51,043 nt of DNA from an uncultured Oscillospiraceae bacterium (GCA_900539425.1 UQBX01000016.1:1-51043), one strand, 5' to 3'; positions 7,170 through 16,613 are shown, counted from the first letter of the stretch. The notes: a model not told the origin generated them from the sequence alone. A program made the numbers and translations.

Positions 7170-10100
7170 TCAGAACAGAGAAATCTGATTGCTGTCCGGC
7201 ATATCGCCGAGAGCGCCGCATCTTCTTAAAGAATCAACTACGCTCTGACCGATTCCCGCACGTGCCATAAGATCATCACAGGAAATAAATTCGCCGCCTC
7301 CGTCATTGACTGCGGCAGTTATCTGCTTTGCGGCGTTTTCACCGATACCGTCGATAGCGGTAAACGGAAGTCTGATTTTTCCGTCCTCAATCTTATAGAC
7401 ACGCCAGTCTGACTTATAAAGATCAACAGGAAGAAATTCAATTCCGCGGCAAAGCATTTCAACAACTATCTGAAGAATTACATAAGTGTCGCTTTCCTTG
7501 GCGGTTATAGTGCCGTTTTCCTTATGTGATTTTATTTCCGCCATTCTTGCCTTTACGGCTTTTTTACCCGCAACGGCGGCAACAGCATCAAGATCTCCGC
7601 CGCGCACGGTGAAAAACGCGCTGTAATACTCAACGGGGTAATAAATCTTATACCAACCGAGGCGGAGCGCCGCTATAACATAAGCTGCGGCATGAGCCTT
7701 GGGGAACATGTATTTAATTTTATAGCAGGAATCTATATACCACTGCTCAACACCTATCTCCCTCATTCTTTCCTCATACGGCGGGAGTTCTTTCGGCGCT
7801 TTGCCTTTTCTGGTATATTCCATTATCTGGAAACAGTCTTTTTTGGAAAGAGGAGAAGTTTTTCCTGTTCTCTCCTCATAGTTTTCCGCTTTATGTATCA
7901 GATATGTCATAATACCGTCACGGCATCCGATAACCTCGGAAATGGTGCAGGTGCCGTTATGGATAAGATCCTGAGCATTGCCGAGCCATACGTCGGTACC
8001 GTGGGAAAGTCCCGATATCTGAAGCAGATCTGAAAATGTTTTAGGCTTTGCCTCAACAAGCATTCCGATTACGAAAGGAGTGCCCATTTCGGGAATTGAA
8101 AGCGTGCTTGTGGGGCAATCTATATCCTCGGGAGAAACACCGATAGGCTCTGTTGAAGTTATCATCTGATAAAGCTTGGGATCGCATATATCAACTTTCA
8201 TAACAGGGATACCGGTGGCGTCCTCAATAAATTTATAAAGTGTGGGAACATCGTGGCCGAGTTCGTCAAGCTTCAGCAAAGTATCATGAAGCGCGTTTTT
8301 GAAGTCGAAATGAGTTGTCAAAGTTCCCTTTGAAGCATCATCAGACGGATACTGAACTGGTGTAAAATCCTCAACCTCATACTCCTCGGGAACAACTACC
8401 ATTCCGCCGGGGTGCTGACCCGTTGTTCGTTTGATACCCGTACAGCCTTCGGTAAGTCTGTCCTCCTCAGCTCTGGGCACTTTAAGTCCGCGCTCTTCAA
8501 GATATTTTTTAACATATCCGTAAGCGGTTTTGTCTGCAACGGTGGACATGGTACCCGCCTTAAAAACGTGCGTTTTGCCGAAAAGCTCTTCCGTAAATCT
8601 ATGGGACTGCGACTGAAAATCACCGCTGAAATTAAGGTCGATATCAGGCTCTTTATCGCCGTCAAAACCAAGGAACGTTTCAAACGGGATTTCATGGCCG
8701 TCCCTGTCCATAGGAGTACCGCAGTGCGGGCAGTTTTTAGGCGGCAGGTCAAAGCCTGAGCCGTAAGATCCGTCCGTGATGAATTCACTGTGTTTACAGT
8801 TGGGGCACACATAGTGAGGCGGGAGCGGATTAACCTCTGAAATTCCGCCGAGGTGTGCAACAAGTGATGAACCTACGGAACCTCTTGAGCCTACAAGATA
8901 ACCGTGCTCCTCAGAGTTTTTAACAAGCCTTTTCGCAATTACGTAAAGTACTGCGTAGCCGTGTTTTATGATAGAATCAAGTTCTTTTTGAAGTCGAGGG
9001 CCTACCTCTTCGGGAACGGGATCGCCGTATTTTTCCTTGGCGTTTTTCCAGCAGGTCTCCGTAAGTTCTTCCTCCGCGCCGTCAATGTGCGGCTGGAAAG
9101 TTCCTGGAGGAATGGGAACAACATCGTCGTCGATCATATCGGCAATCTTATTCGGGTTGTAGATAACAAATTCCTTTGCTCTGTCCCCCGCCCAGGCAAA
9201 ATCTTCAAGCATTTCATCCGTTGTTTTGAAATACAGCGGAGCCTGCATATCGGCATCCTCAAATCCTTTAGACGCCATTATAATAGCCCTGAACTTTGCG
9301 TCGTGTTCATCAAGAAAATGTACGTCGCCCGTTGCAACCGTCATTTTGCCGAGCCTGTCGGCGCAGTCAACTATACGTTTGTTTATATCAATAAGATCCT
9401 GCTCTGTTCTGACACGCCAGTAAATATTTTTACGCTCCTCGCCTTTTTTGGTGAGAACGTATTCTTCATTGCTTGTCCTGAGCATAAACTCGTTATTGCC
9501 GTTCGGCTGAATTTCGAGATAATCATAGAATGAAGCCACTTCATCAAGTTCTTCATCCGTTGCGCCGTTAAGTATTGCCTGATAGACCTCGCCCTGCTCA
9601 CAGGCAGAGCCGATAATGATACCGTTTCTGTGCTCACGCAGAGCTGATTTCGGAATCAGCGGTCTGTTTTTATAATATTTTATATTGCTGGCTGAAATAT
9701 GCTTATAAAGCACCTTTCTGCCGTCAAGATTTTTTATGAGAAAAATTATATGGTAACGCTTGAAATCGCGCGATTTCATATTCATGAAATCAGGGTATTT
9801 TTCATCATCAACAAGATACCCTTCCATACCGCATATAAGCTTGATACCCGAGCTTTTTGCCGCCTTGATTGCCTCCGGAAGCGCCTGAACAACTCCGTGG
9901 TCAGTAACGGCTACTGCCTTGTGCCCCCACTTTGCCGCTCTCTTTACAAGAGATGTGGGAGAAGATATGCCATCCATTGCGGAAAGTGAAGTGTGAAGAT
10001 GAAGCTCCACTCGTTTTTCGGGGGCATTATCCTCTTTTTCAGCTTTTAAAACCGAGGCGATGCCGTCCGGAGAAATCATATATTCATTTGTATATTTATC

Positions 10101-10970
10101 AGGCTGGTAGCGGCCTGTTACCATAATTGTTTTTGTCTGTGAAAGCCTGTTTACTATTGAATCGATAACATTGTTCGAATCAAACATTTTACATGTTACA
10201 GATGAAGTATAATCCGTAATATTGAAAGTAAATATCTTGTTGCCGCCTCTTCTGGTCTCCTTGACCTCATACTTCAGCATATCGCCCCAGACGGTAACAA
10301 CACCGTCATCAATACTGATGTCGGCAATGTTTTTAGGCTTTTCCTTGATATTCTTTCCGTATATATTTTTCTTTGTGTCGATATAAATAGGGATATCGCC
10401 GAGCAGTTTGTGCTGAACATTTTTCTCCTGCTCTATCTTTTCCTGCTCTTTATCGGCACGCAGTTTTTCGTATGCTTTTTTGACTTCTTTTTCTATGTCG
10501 TAATTTTCAGTTTCCACCAGTTCGATCTTGAGATCAAGGCCGAAAAGATCAAATATAACGCTTTCAAGTTCTTCGTGCACTTTTTGTGCAACAAGTATTT
10601 CCCTGCCGCCTTTTTTAAGGTTTACTTTGAGCACATCGTTATTAAGGTCTGCGTCTGCACCGTCAAAAAATCCGTTTGCGGCGGGATTGTTCTTTTTTAC
10701 AAATTCCACAACACTCGGAAGATAAGACGGCTCAAAAAGTCCGCTTACATAGCGGGGCTTTATAGAAACCTTTTTAAGCGCCATATTTTCTTTTATGCTT
10801 TCCTCCGCCGATTTAAAAACAGAATAATCAACAAGCTCTTCAAGAGAGAGCACGATTGTAAGTTCTCTCTCTTTGCGCTTTACGGCAAAGCGTTTTATCT
10901 CTCCGCTTCCAAGGGAGGAAAGCTGAAAATTATCAACATATTCCGAAAAATAATCCTGAAACAAGTTCAT
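7170..10970 (-). CDS. polC: DNA polymerase III alpha subunit PolC lacking the exonuclease domain
   Basis: PolC is the main replicative DNA polymerase of low-GC Gram-positive bacteria. This one has 1266 residues, against roughly 1430-1460 in most PolC proteins. Domains in order: N-terminal region, OB-fold (about 215-305), PHP domain with HLHTSLSAMDG at 324, VTDHG at 355, GMEGYLVDD at 381, YHIIFL at 406 and ATGDVHFL later, then the palm with GSRGSVGSS, a Cys4 zinc knuckle (CPNC...CPHCG), the catalytic PDIDLNFSG, and the C-terminal fingers and helix-hairpin-helix. In normal PolC the DEDD 3'-5' exonuclease (FDVETTG block) is inserted inside PHP; here only about 17 residues separate YLVDD from YHIIFL, so the domain is absent while flanking PHP motifs are intact. 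Start overlaps the ispG stop (TAATG). Last gene of the pyrH-to-polC cluster. Confidence 0.95.
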   Translation of the reverse strand: MNLFQDYFSEYVDNFQLSSLGSGEIKRFAVKRKERELTIVLSLEELVDYSVFKSAEESIKENMALKKVSIKPRYVSGLFEPSYLPSVVEFVKKNNPAANGFFDGADADLNNDVLKVNLKKGGREILVAQKVHEELESVIFDLFGLDLKIELVETENYDIEKEVKKAYEKLRADKEQEKIEQEKNVQHKLLGDIPIYIDTKKNIYGKNIKEKPKNIADISIDDGVVTVWGDMLKYEVKETRRGGNKIFTFNITDYTSSVTCKMFDSNNVIDSIVNRLSQTKTIMVTGRYQPDKYTNEYMISPDGIASVLKAEKEDNAPEKRVELHLHTSLSAMDGISSPTSLVKRAAKWGHKAVAVTDHGVVQALPEAIKAAKSSGIKLICGMEGYLVDDEKYPDFMNMKSRDFKRYHIIFLIKNLDGRKVLYKHISASNIKYYKNRPLIPKSALREHRNGIIIGSACEQGEVYQAILNGATDEELDEVASFYDYLEIQPNGNNEFMLRTSNEEYVLTKKGEERKNIYWRVRTEQDLIDINKRIVDCADRLGKMTVATGDVHFLDEHDAKFRAIIMASKGFEDADMQAPLYFKTTDEMLEDFAWAGDRAKEFVIYNPNKIADMIDDDVVPIPPGTFQPHIDGAEEELTETCWKNAKEKYGDPVPEEVGPRLQKELDSIIKHGYAVLYVIAKRLVKNSEEHGYLVGSRGSVGSSLVAHLGGISEVNPLPPHYVCPNCKHSEFITDGSYGSGFDLPPKNCPHCGTPMDRDGHEIPFETFLGFDGDKEPDIDLNFSGDFQSQSHRFTEELFGKTHVFKAGTMSTVADKTAYGYVKKYLEERGLKVPRAEEDRLTEGCTGIKRTTGQHPGGMVVVPEEYEVEDFTPVQYPSDDASKGTLTTHFDFKNALHDTLLKLDELGHDVPTLYKFIEDATGIPVMKVDICDPKLYQMITSTEPIGVSPEDIDCPTSTLSIPEMGTPFVIGMLVEAKPKTFSDLLQISGLSHGTDVWLGNAQDLIHNGTCTISEVIGCRDGIMTYLIHKAENYEERTGKTSPLSKKDCFQIMEYTRKGKAPKELPPYEERMREIGVEQWYIDSCYKIKYMFPKAHAAAYVIAALRLGWYKIYYPVEYYSAFFTVRGGDLDAVAAVAGKKAVKARMAEIKSHKENGTITAKESDTYVILQIVVEMLCRGIEFLPVDLYKSDWRVYKIEDGKIRLPFTAIDGIGENAAKQITAAVNDGGGEFISCDDLMARAGIGQSVVDSLRRCGALGDMPDSNQISLF

Positions 10971-12022
10971 TATAATTTATCTATCTCTTTCATCAATTCA
11001 TCAAGAAGTTGGTTTTCGGGCACTTTTCTGAGTATCTCGCCCTTTTTGAAAATAAGTCCGCAGCCGTCACCGCCGGCGATTCCTATATCTGCTTCACGTG
11101 CTTCTCCGGGGCCGTTTACAATACAGCCCATTACCGCAACTTTGATAGGCTTTTTGCAGTCACGAAGTCTTTCCTCAACCTGTTTTGCAAGACCTATAAG
11201 ATCTATCTTTGTTCTGCCGCAGGTGGGGCACGAAATAAGATACGGACAATCCTTTTTAAGGCCTATTGCTTTTAATATATCAAATGCGGCAAATACTTCC
11301 TTAACGGGAGTATCAGAAAGGCTTACTCTTATTGTATCGCCTATACCGCGTGTCAGCAGAGAGCCGATACCTATTGCCGATTTGATTATGCCCATACGCT
11401 CCGTACCTGCTTCTGTAACACCGAGGTGAAGCGGATAATCGCACTGCTGTGCGGCAAGTTCATAAGCGGATATCATTGTATTTACATCAGAAGATTTAAT
11501 TGAAATAACTATATCGTCAAAATCAAATTTTTCAAGCAGTGACGCATGATAAAGCGCCGATTCAACCATTGCCTGAGGTGTAGGAGTGCCATACTTTTCA
11601 AGTATATGTTTTTCGAGTGAGCCGCTGTTTACACCTATTCTGATAGGTATCTGCTTTTGCCTGCATATATCCGCAACAGCTTTAACTCTTGCCTCATCGC
11701 CGATATTGCCGGGATTTATTCTTATCTTGTCTATACCTCTTTCGGCCGCACCGATTGCAAGCTTATAATCGAAATGTATATCCGCAACAAGAGGAACATC
11801 AACAGCCTTTTTTATAGGCTCGATAAGATTGAGCGCATCTTCGTTGGGAATAGCGAAACGAATTACCTGACAGCCTGCCGCCGCAAGTTCCTTTGCCTGA
11901 TTTACCGAACCTTCTATATCAGCCGCCGGTATATTTAACATTGACTGAACAAGTATGGGCGAATCTCCGCCGATATATGTATCCTTGAGCTTTATTTTCT
12001 TTGATTTTCTGCGGTTTATCAT
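10970..12022 (-). CDS. ispG: 4-hydroxy-3-methylbut-2-enyl diphosphate synthase IspG (GcpE)
   Basis: IspG makes HMBPP from MEcPP in the non-mevalonate isoprenoid pathway, using a 4Fe-4S cluster. The 350-residue length is that of the two-domain bacterial form. It begins near VQSMLN with the TIM-barrel part, and the cluster cysteines are visible in ISCPTCGRTK (about 265-268) and MGCIVNGPGEA (about 300). It is in the same run as dxr, uppS and cdsA, which feed or use the same pathway. The one-base TAATG overlap with polC suggests coupled translation. An AGGG-type SD about nine bases before the ATG comes directly after two hairpins in the rseP-ispG gap. Confidence 0.96.
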   Translation of the reverse strand: MINRRKSKKIKLKDTYIGGDSPILVQSMLNIPAADIEGSVNQAKELAAAGCQVIRFAIPNEDALNLIEPIKKAVDVPLVADIHFDYKLAIGAAERGIDKIRINPGNIGDEARVKAVADICRQKQIPIRIGVNSGSLEKHILEKYGTPTPQAMVESALYHASLLEKFDFDDIVISIKSSDVNTMISAYELAAQQCDYPLHLGVTEAGTERMGIIKSAIGIGSLLTRGIGDTIRVSLSDTPVKEVFAAFDILKAIGLKKDCPYLISCPTCGRTKIDLIGLAKQVEERLRDCKKPIKVAVMGCIVNGPGEAREADIGIAGGDGCGLIFKKGEILRKVPENQLLDELMKEIDKL

Positions 12023-12045
12023 AAGTAACCCTGCCTTTCGGCGCA

Positions 12046-12084
12046 GCCCCTTTTAAGGGGCGCGCTCACTGCCGCATGAGCGGC
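12046..12084 (-). repeat. Two adjacent hairpins in the rseP-ispG gap
   Basis: Perfect stem GCCCCTT/AAGGGGC at 12046-12061 and stem GCCGC/GCGGC with a four-base loop at 12071-12084. There is no U tract after either on the minus strand, so they are not standard terminators. They could stabilise or process the mRNA between rseP and ispG, or be a small palindromic repeat element. Confidence 0.55.
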
Positions 12085-12097
12085 GAAATTTTAACTG

Positions 12098-13138
12098 CTA
12101 AAATAATTTTGTAACATCAGAGAATGTTACGACAACCATAAGCCCCAGCAACAGAACAAGGCCTACGGCATTTATAATATACTCCCATTTTGCGGGAAGT
12201 TTCTTTTTGAATATTCCCTCTCCAATAAGCATAAAGAAGCGCCAGCCGTCCAGCGCGGGAATCGGGAAAAGATTGAAAAGACCTATATTAATAGTCAGAA
12301 GCGCCATAATGCGCAACATTGAGGTAAAGCTTGTTTTTACTGCCGTAGAAACTACCGAAACAGCACCTACGGGGCCGCTGAGATCGGATATTCCGTACCT
12401 GCCTGAAAGCAGATCCGCCACCGAAAGGAATATCATACGCATATATGAAACAAACATACCGCAGCTGCTTTCAAGCACGCCGCCTACTGTTTTATCCTTA
12501 CCAAGCAGCCAGAAATCCATGTTTATATATTGAGTACCCTCATATTCCTGCATATCAAATTTTACATCAAGTGAAACGTTTTCACCGTCTCGCTCAACCA
12601 CCATCTGAACATTGCCGTCCGGAGAGCGGCTCAGGCCCGTTTCAACATCAGTTGCAGTAAAAACACGCATACCGTCTATGCTTTTTATGGTATCGCCTGC
12701 CTGAAGCCCGCTTGCCGCGCTTACTGCGTTATCATCAAACTTTGCAACCGTGGTGGTGCCTATAAGATCACCGCTTGAAACAATGCAGACAACTATGAGA
12801 AATCCGAGAATAAGATTCATTATTGCGCCTGCCGCAACAACAAACATACGCGCGCCTACGCTTTTTTTAGAAAACGAGCCGCTGTCGTCGGAATCCTCAT
12901 CCTCACCCTCCATAGCGCAGTAGCCGCCGAAAAGTATCCATCTGAGTGAATATTTCGTTTGCCCCTTGGTAAACGAAAATATCTTCGGCCCCATGCCTAC
13001 GGAAAACTCATTGACTTTTATTTTCATAAGCCTTGCGGCACCGAAGTGACCCGCCTCGTGGATTATGATAACAAGCTCAAAAAACAGTATCGCAATTATT
13101 ATGGGATACACCGTGTTCCAAACTGAACTTAAATTCAC
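12098..13138 (-). CDS. rseP: Site-2 intramembrane metalloprotease RseP
   Basis: RseP-type M50 protease that cuts membrane-bound regulators inside the bilayer. The 346-residue protein has the zinc motif HEAGH at residues 27-31 in the first membrane helix, a conserved GGY near 71, an acidic segment around 77-88, a central PDZ domain (about 115-205), and the second catalytic motif NLFPIPALDG near 290, followed by C-terminal membrane helices. In most relatives ALDG is followed by G; here it is W. Start is GTG at 13138, supported by GAGG about seven bases upstream. It lies nine bases after dxr in the classic cdsA-dxr-rseP order, which supports the assignment more than motifs alone. Confidence 0.95.
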   Translation of the reverse strand: MNLSSVWNTVYPIIIAILFFELVIIIHEAGHFGAARLMKIKVNEFSVGMGPKIFSFTKGQTKYSLRWILFGGYCAMEGEDEDSDDSGSFSKKSVGARMFVVAAGAIMNLILGFLIVVCIVSSGDLIGTTTVAKFDDNAVSAASGLQAGDTIKSIDGMRVFTATDVETGLSRSPDGNVQMVVERDGENVSLDVKFDMQEYEGTQYINMDFWLLGKDKTVGGVLESSCGMFVSYMRMIFLSVADLLSGRYGISDLSGPVGAVSVVSTAVKTSFTSMLRIMALLTINIGLFNLFPIPALDGWRFFMLIGEGIFKKKLPAKWEYIINAVGLVLLLGLMVVVTFSDVTKLF

Positions 13139-13147
13139 TCAATCGCC

Positions 13148-14293
13148 TCACTGATAATTATTGATTACAAATTCGCGGGCAATTCTGTCCGCCTCAAGAA
13201 CATCGCTCAATGTAAAATCGGATTTATCAGCCGCATTGAGCATTGCCTCCTCATTAAGATATGCAATATCCGTGAATTTAATTTTACCGTTTAAGAAAAG
13301 CTTTACACTTTCCTCGTTTGCGCCGTTGGCGGCGGCGGGGTGAAGTCCGCCCATTTCAATAGCTTTTTTGCATACATCTATGCACTTAAAGGTTTTATAG
13401 TCGGGCTCAAAGAAAGTAAGTTTGCCGTAATCGGCAAGTGAAAGCTCTTTTACCGGACTTTCCTCTCGCTGGGGATAAGTAAGAGCGTACTGAATGGGAA
13501 TTCTCATATCCGGCACACCGAGCTGTGCTATAACTGAATTATCTTTATAAACTATTGCGGAGTGAACTACAGATTCACGGTGAACAACTATTTCAATAGC
13601 GTCATTCGGCATATCAAACAGCCATTTAGCCTCAATAAACTCAAGGCCTTTATTCATCATAGTAGCAGAATCTATGGTGATTTTGGCACCCATGCTCCAG
13701 TTTGGATGTTTCAAAGCGTCCTGCGGGGTAACATTTTCAAGTTCACTGAGAGTTTTACCGAAGAACGGCCCGCCTGAAGCGGTAAGTATAATCTTTTTAA
13801 CTGCATCCTTTGACGGGCTGCCCTGAAGCGCCTGGAATATGGCGGAATGTTCACTGTCTACCGGCAGAATAGAAACTCCGTTTTCCTTTGCAAGACTTGT
13901 TACAAGACTGCCTCCTGCCACCAGTGTTTCCTTATTTGCGAGGGCAATGGTTTTTTTAGCCTTTATTGCCTCAAGAGTCGGCATCAAGCCAATCATTCCT
14001 ACAACGGAATTGAGAACTGTATCTGCACCCGAATATGTGGCGCACTCTATAAGTCCCTGCATACCTGCGGTAACTTTAACATCAGTATCGGCAACTCTGG
14101 TTTTAAGTTCGTGAGCCGCGTCCTCATTCATCATACAAACAAGTTCGGGTTTAAACTCACGTACCTGCTCTTCCATTTTTTTAACATCGGTATTTGCCGT
14201 CAGGCATTTTACGCTGTAAGAATGCATACGGCAGACATCAAGGGACTGAGTTCCTATAGATCCTGTTGATCCGAGAATTGAAAGAGTTTTCAT
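13148..14293 (-). CDS. dxr: 1-deoxy-D-xylulose 5-phosphate reductoisomerase Dxr (IspC)
   Basis: Dxr converts DXP to MEP with NADPH, the committed step of the MEP isoprenoid pathway. The 381-residue protein starts with the NADPH-binding GSTGSIGTQSLDV, has LANKETLV near 121, the metal-binding PVDSEHSAIFQ near 144, TASGGPF near 171, and the HPNWSMGAKITIDSATMMNKGLE region near 195, all typical. It is 22 bases after cdsA and nine before rseP. It feeds IspG two genes later. ATG at 14293 follows a GGCGG-type SD. Confidence 0.97.
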   Translation of the reverse strand: MKTLSILGSTGSIGTQSLDVCRMHSYSVKCLTANTDVKKMEEQVREFKPELVCMMNEDAAHELKTRVADTDVKVTAGMQGLIECATYSGADTVLNSVVGMIGLMPTLEAIKAKKTIALANKETLVAGGSLVTSLAKENGVSILPVDSEHSAIFQALQGSPSKDAVKKIILTASGGPFFGKTLSELENVTPQDALKHPNWSMGAKITIDSATMMNKGLEFIEAKWLFDMPNDAIEIVVHRESVVHSAIVYKDNSVIAQLGVPDMRIPIQYALTYPQREESPVKELSLADYGKLTFFEPDYKTFKCIDVCKKAIEMGGLHPAAANGANEESVKLFLNGKIKFTDIAYLNEEAMLNAADKSDFTLSDVLEADRIAREFVINNYQ

Positions 14294-14315
14294 ATTTCAT
14301 ACCGCCTTTCCGCGC

Positions 14316-15182
14316 TCAGCAAAATGCCGCGAGCGCCATAACGTATGTAAGAAGAAGTGTGAATAAAACGGAATCAAATCTGTCCATAACTCCGCCGTGC
14401 CCAGGGAATATCTTACCGAAATCCTTAACGCCGAAATTGCGTTTTAAAACTGAAGCTGTAAGATCCCCCATCATTCCCATAAATGAAATGGGAACACAGC
14501 AGATAAGGATAACCGTTGCGCCGAAAGCATCCAGCGTGGCATCGGCCAAACGATTATAGAGCAAAAATGCCACAGCATTTAATACTATTGAGGTAACGAT
14601 ACCGCAGGCGGCGCCCTCAATAGTTTTTTTGGGGCTAATGTTCGGGCACATCTTATGTTTGCCGAAGGCCATGCCGCCCAGCTGAGCTCCGACATCCGTG
14701 CCGAGAGCACAGATAAGGGCAAAGAAGATGAGATATATGCCGAACTGTTCATTTATAAACATATCGCGAAGTCTTACAAAAACTGAAAAGGCAAACGGCA
14801 CGCATATACTTCCGAAGAAAGCGATGGCGACGTCCTCAAACTTTGTGTGAGAATATCCTTTAAGCATTGCAAGGCACATTATTAATCCTATTGCGATAAT
14901 ATATACGAGTGACGGCACCGCAGATATCACAAGACCCCACGTATCAGCCGAAACAACGGGCTCCAGCACCTTGGGGCTTGCGAAAAACGGGAAAACCGCG
15001 GCAACGGCTGTGCCGAACACAAGTATGAATTTATTTGAAATTTTGGCACATCGCATAATTTCATTTGCGGCAACAGCGCTGAGAAACGCTATTACAAGCA
15101 CGAAAAGCGGTGTATTTATCTGCCACACCACAAGCGCAAGAACAAGCAGTAAAACCAATGCGGTAATTATTCTTTGTTTCAT
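14316..15182 (-). CDS. cdsA: Phosphatidate cytidylyltransferase CdsA
   Basis: CdsA makes CDP-diacylglycerol, the precursor of the major membrane phospholipids. The 288-residue protein is almost entirely hydrophobic, with about eight membrane segments. Near the C-terminus it carries the CDP-DAG synthase signature: GDLTASVLKR, then KDFGKIFPGHGGVMDRFDS. The ATG at 15182 has a perfect GGAGG six bases away; a TTG at 15188 extends the frame but lies directly against that SD, so it is rejected. It starts two bases after the uppS stop, in the standard uppS-cdsA-dxr-rseP order. Confidence 0.96.
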   Translation of the reverse strand: MKQRIITALVLLLVLALVVWQINTPLFVLVIAFLSAVAANEIMRCAKISNKFILVFGTAVAAVFPFFASPKVLEPVVSADTWGLVISAVPSLVYIIAIGLIMCLAMLKGYSHTKFEDVAIAFFGSICVPFAFSVFVRLRDMFINEQFGIYLIFFALICALGTDVGAQLGGMAFGKHKMCPNISPKKTIEGAACGIVTSIVLNAVAFLLYNRLADATLDAFGATVILICCVPISFMGMMGDLTASVLKRNFGVKDFGKIFPGHGGVMDRFDSVLFTLLLTYVMALAAFC

Positions 15183-15184
15183 AA

Positions 15185-15901
15185 TCAACCTCCGAATCTG
15201 CGGTTGCGTTTTTCAAAATCCGCAAGCGCCTGATACAGATCTTTTTCAGTAAAATCAGGCCACAGCACATCGCTGTACCAAAACTCACTGTAAGCTGACT
15301 GCCACAGCAGGAAATTTGAAAGACGCTGTTCGCCGCTGGGGCGGATGATAAGATCACAATCGGGCGAAGTATAAAGCAAAGAGCTTATATCATCTTCCGT
15401 TATACTCTCCCTGCCCTCGGCGATAAGCTTATTTACCGCCGAAACGATCTCCTGCCTGCCTCCGTAATTGACAGCTACGTTAATAAGCGTACCGGTTCTT
15501 GATGAAGTTTCTTTTTCCGCGTCTCTCATAAGTTCAAGAAGCTTTGGGTGCATACCCTGAGTTTCGCCCACAAATCTTACGCGCAGATTACCGCTTGCCT
15601 GCAAATCGTTTTTAGCATCAATAAGATAATCGTAAAAGAGGCGCATAAGCGTTTCAACTTCCTCTTTGGGGCGTTTCCAGTTTTCCGTAGAAAAAGCGTA
15701 AAAGGTAACTTCCTCAATACCTAATCTGCCGCATTCCTTTGAAATTTTTTTGAACACGTCAGCCCCAACCTTATGGCCGGCAGTGCGCGGAAGGGCTCTT
15801 TTTTTTGCCCATCTGCCGTTTCCGTCCATAATAATGCCGAGGTGATGAGGCAAAACGGAGAACTCAGCCGTCTGTGTATTGTTTTTACTGAAGATAGCCA
15901 T
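15185..15901 (-). CDS. uppS: Isoprenyl (undecaprenyl) diphosphate synthase UppS
   Basis: UppS makes the C55 lipid carrier for peptidoglycan and wall polymers by cis-condensation of isopentenyl diphosphate. The chosen ATG at 15901 gives 238 residues. Motifs are HLGIIMDGNGRWAKKR near residue 20 (catalytic Asp), FSTENWKRP near 70, NYGGRQEI near 145, and SGEQRLSNFLLWQSAYSEFW near 190. The frame extends further upstream to 15961, but that part has no homology-like content and no better SD. It follows frr after a 157-base gap that contains hairpins. Confidence 0.96.
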   Translation of the reverse strand: MAIFSKNNTQTAEFSVLPHHLGIIMDGNGRWAKKRALPRTAGHKVGADVFKKISKECGRLGIEEVTFYAFSTENWKRPKEEVETLMRLFYDYLIDAKNDLQASGNLRVRFVGETQGMHPKLLELMRDAEKETSSRTGTLINVAVNYGGRQEIVSAVNKLIAEGRESITEDDISSLLYTSPDCDLIIRPSGEQRLSNFLLWQSAYSEFWYSDVLWPDFTEKDLYQALADFEKRNRRFGG

Positions 15902-16058
15902 ATAGATCACTCTGCCTTTCGCCGTGCGCTTTATATTTGCCGCGCAAAGCCTGTTGCGCATACTTTAAACACGCGGTTAAATAACTCATTTAAAAACGCA
16001 GAACGGCGGAGAGTGTTCCCCGCCTTAACTGCAATCTGCCGCCCGAAAGCGGATTTGG
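15902..16058 (-). other. frr-uppS intergenic region with hairpins
   Basis: Two stems can be seen on the minus strand: GCGCAA/TTGCGC at 15942-15959 (six-base loop) and GGCGG/CCGCC around 16005-16022. Neither has a clear U tract. I see no convincing promoter, so uppS probably depends on the pyrH-frr transcript, perhaps with processing here. Confidence 0.4.
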
Positions 16059-16613
16059 TTAGATGGAAAGAATCTCCTTTTCCTTCTTCTTTTCCATCTC
16101 TTCTACCTGTTTAACAAAATCATCGGTGATGTCCTGAAGTTTCTTTTCACCGTCTTTAAGATCATCCTCTGTGATCTCATTATTTTTCTTGAGCTTCTTG
16201 ATATCATCCATAGCATCACGGCGAATATTTCTGATTGCTACCTTTGCTTCCTCACCGCGTTTTGAGATATCTTTTACAAGGTCCTTACGGCGCTCCTCAG
16301 TAAGCGGAGGGAATACAAGGCGGATAACCTTGCCGTCATTATTTGGGTTGATGCCGATTTCAGAAGTATTTATAGCTTTTTCGATCTCTTTGAGTATAGA
16401 AGCATCCCAAGGCTGAATCATAAGCATTCTGGGTTCGGGAACGCTTATAGCGGCAACCTGATTAATAGGTGTTGCCGAACCGTAATAATCAACGGTAACT
16501 CTGTCAAGAACAGCGGGGTTTGCTCTGCCCGCGCGAACTGCCTTATAATCTCTCTCAAGAGCGTCAAGGCACTTATTCATTTTTTCTTTTGTTTTATTGA
16601 ATACAGTTTCCAT
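16059..16613 (-). CDS. frr: Ribosome recycling factor Frr
   Basis: Frr splits post-termination ribosomes together with EF-G. The 184-residue protein is the usual size and has the expected signatures: RAGRANPAVLDRV near residue 28, YYGSATPINQVA near 44, PWDASILKEIEKAI near 76, IRLVFPPLTEERR near 104, and a charged coiled-coil C-terminus. ATG at 16613 is preceded by AAAGGTG about nine bases upstream. It lies 29 bases after pyrH, the widely conserved order. Confidence 0.97.
   Translation of the reverse strand: METVFNKTKEKMNKCLDALERDYKAVRAGRANPAVLDRVTVDYYGSATPINQVAAISVPEPRMLMIQPWDASILKEIEKAINTSEIGINPNNDGKVIRLVFPPLTEERRKDLVKDISKRGEEAKVAIRNIRRDAMDDIKKLKKNNEITEDDLKDGEKKLQDITDDFVKQVEEMEKKKEKEILSI

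Noticed and set aside
10410..11429. Long plus-strand ORF (339 codons) opposite polC and ispG
   Set aside because: It spans the junction of two well-supported genes on the other strand, has no SD or domain signal, and is Phe/Ser/Lys-rich in the way antisense frames are.
12046..12061. GC hairpin before ispG as an intrinsic terminator
   Set aside because: No U tract follows on the minus strand and the operon continues; kept as a structural repeat only.
12207..12533. Plus-strand ORFs opposite rseP, dxr and cdsA
   Set aside because: Short antisense frames with no SD and no recognisable content, fully inside conserved genes.
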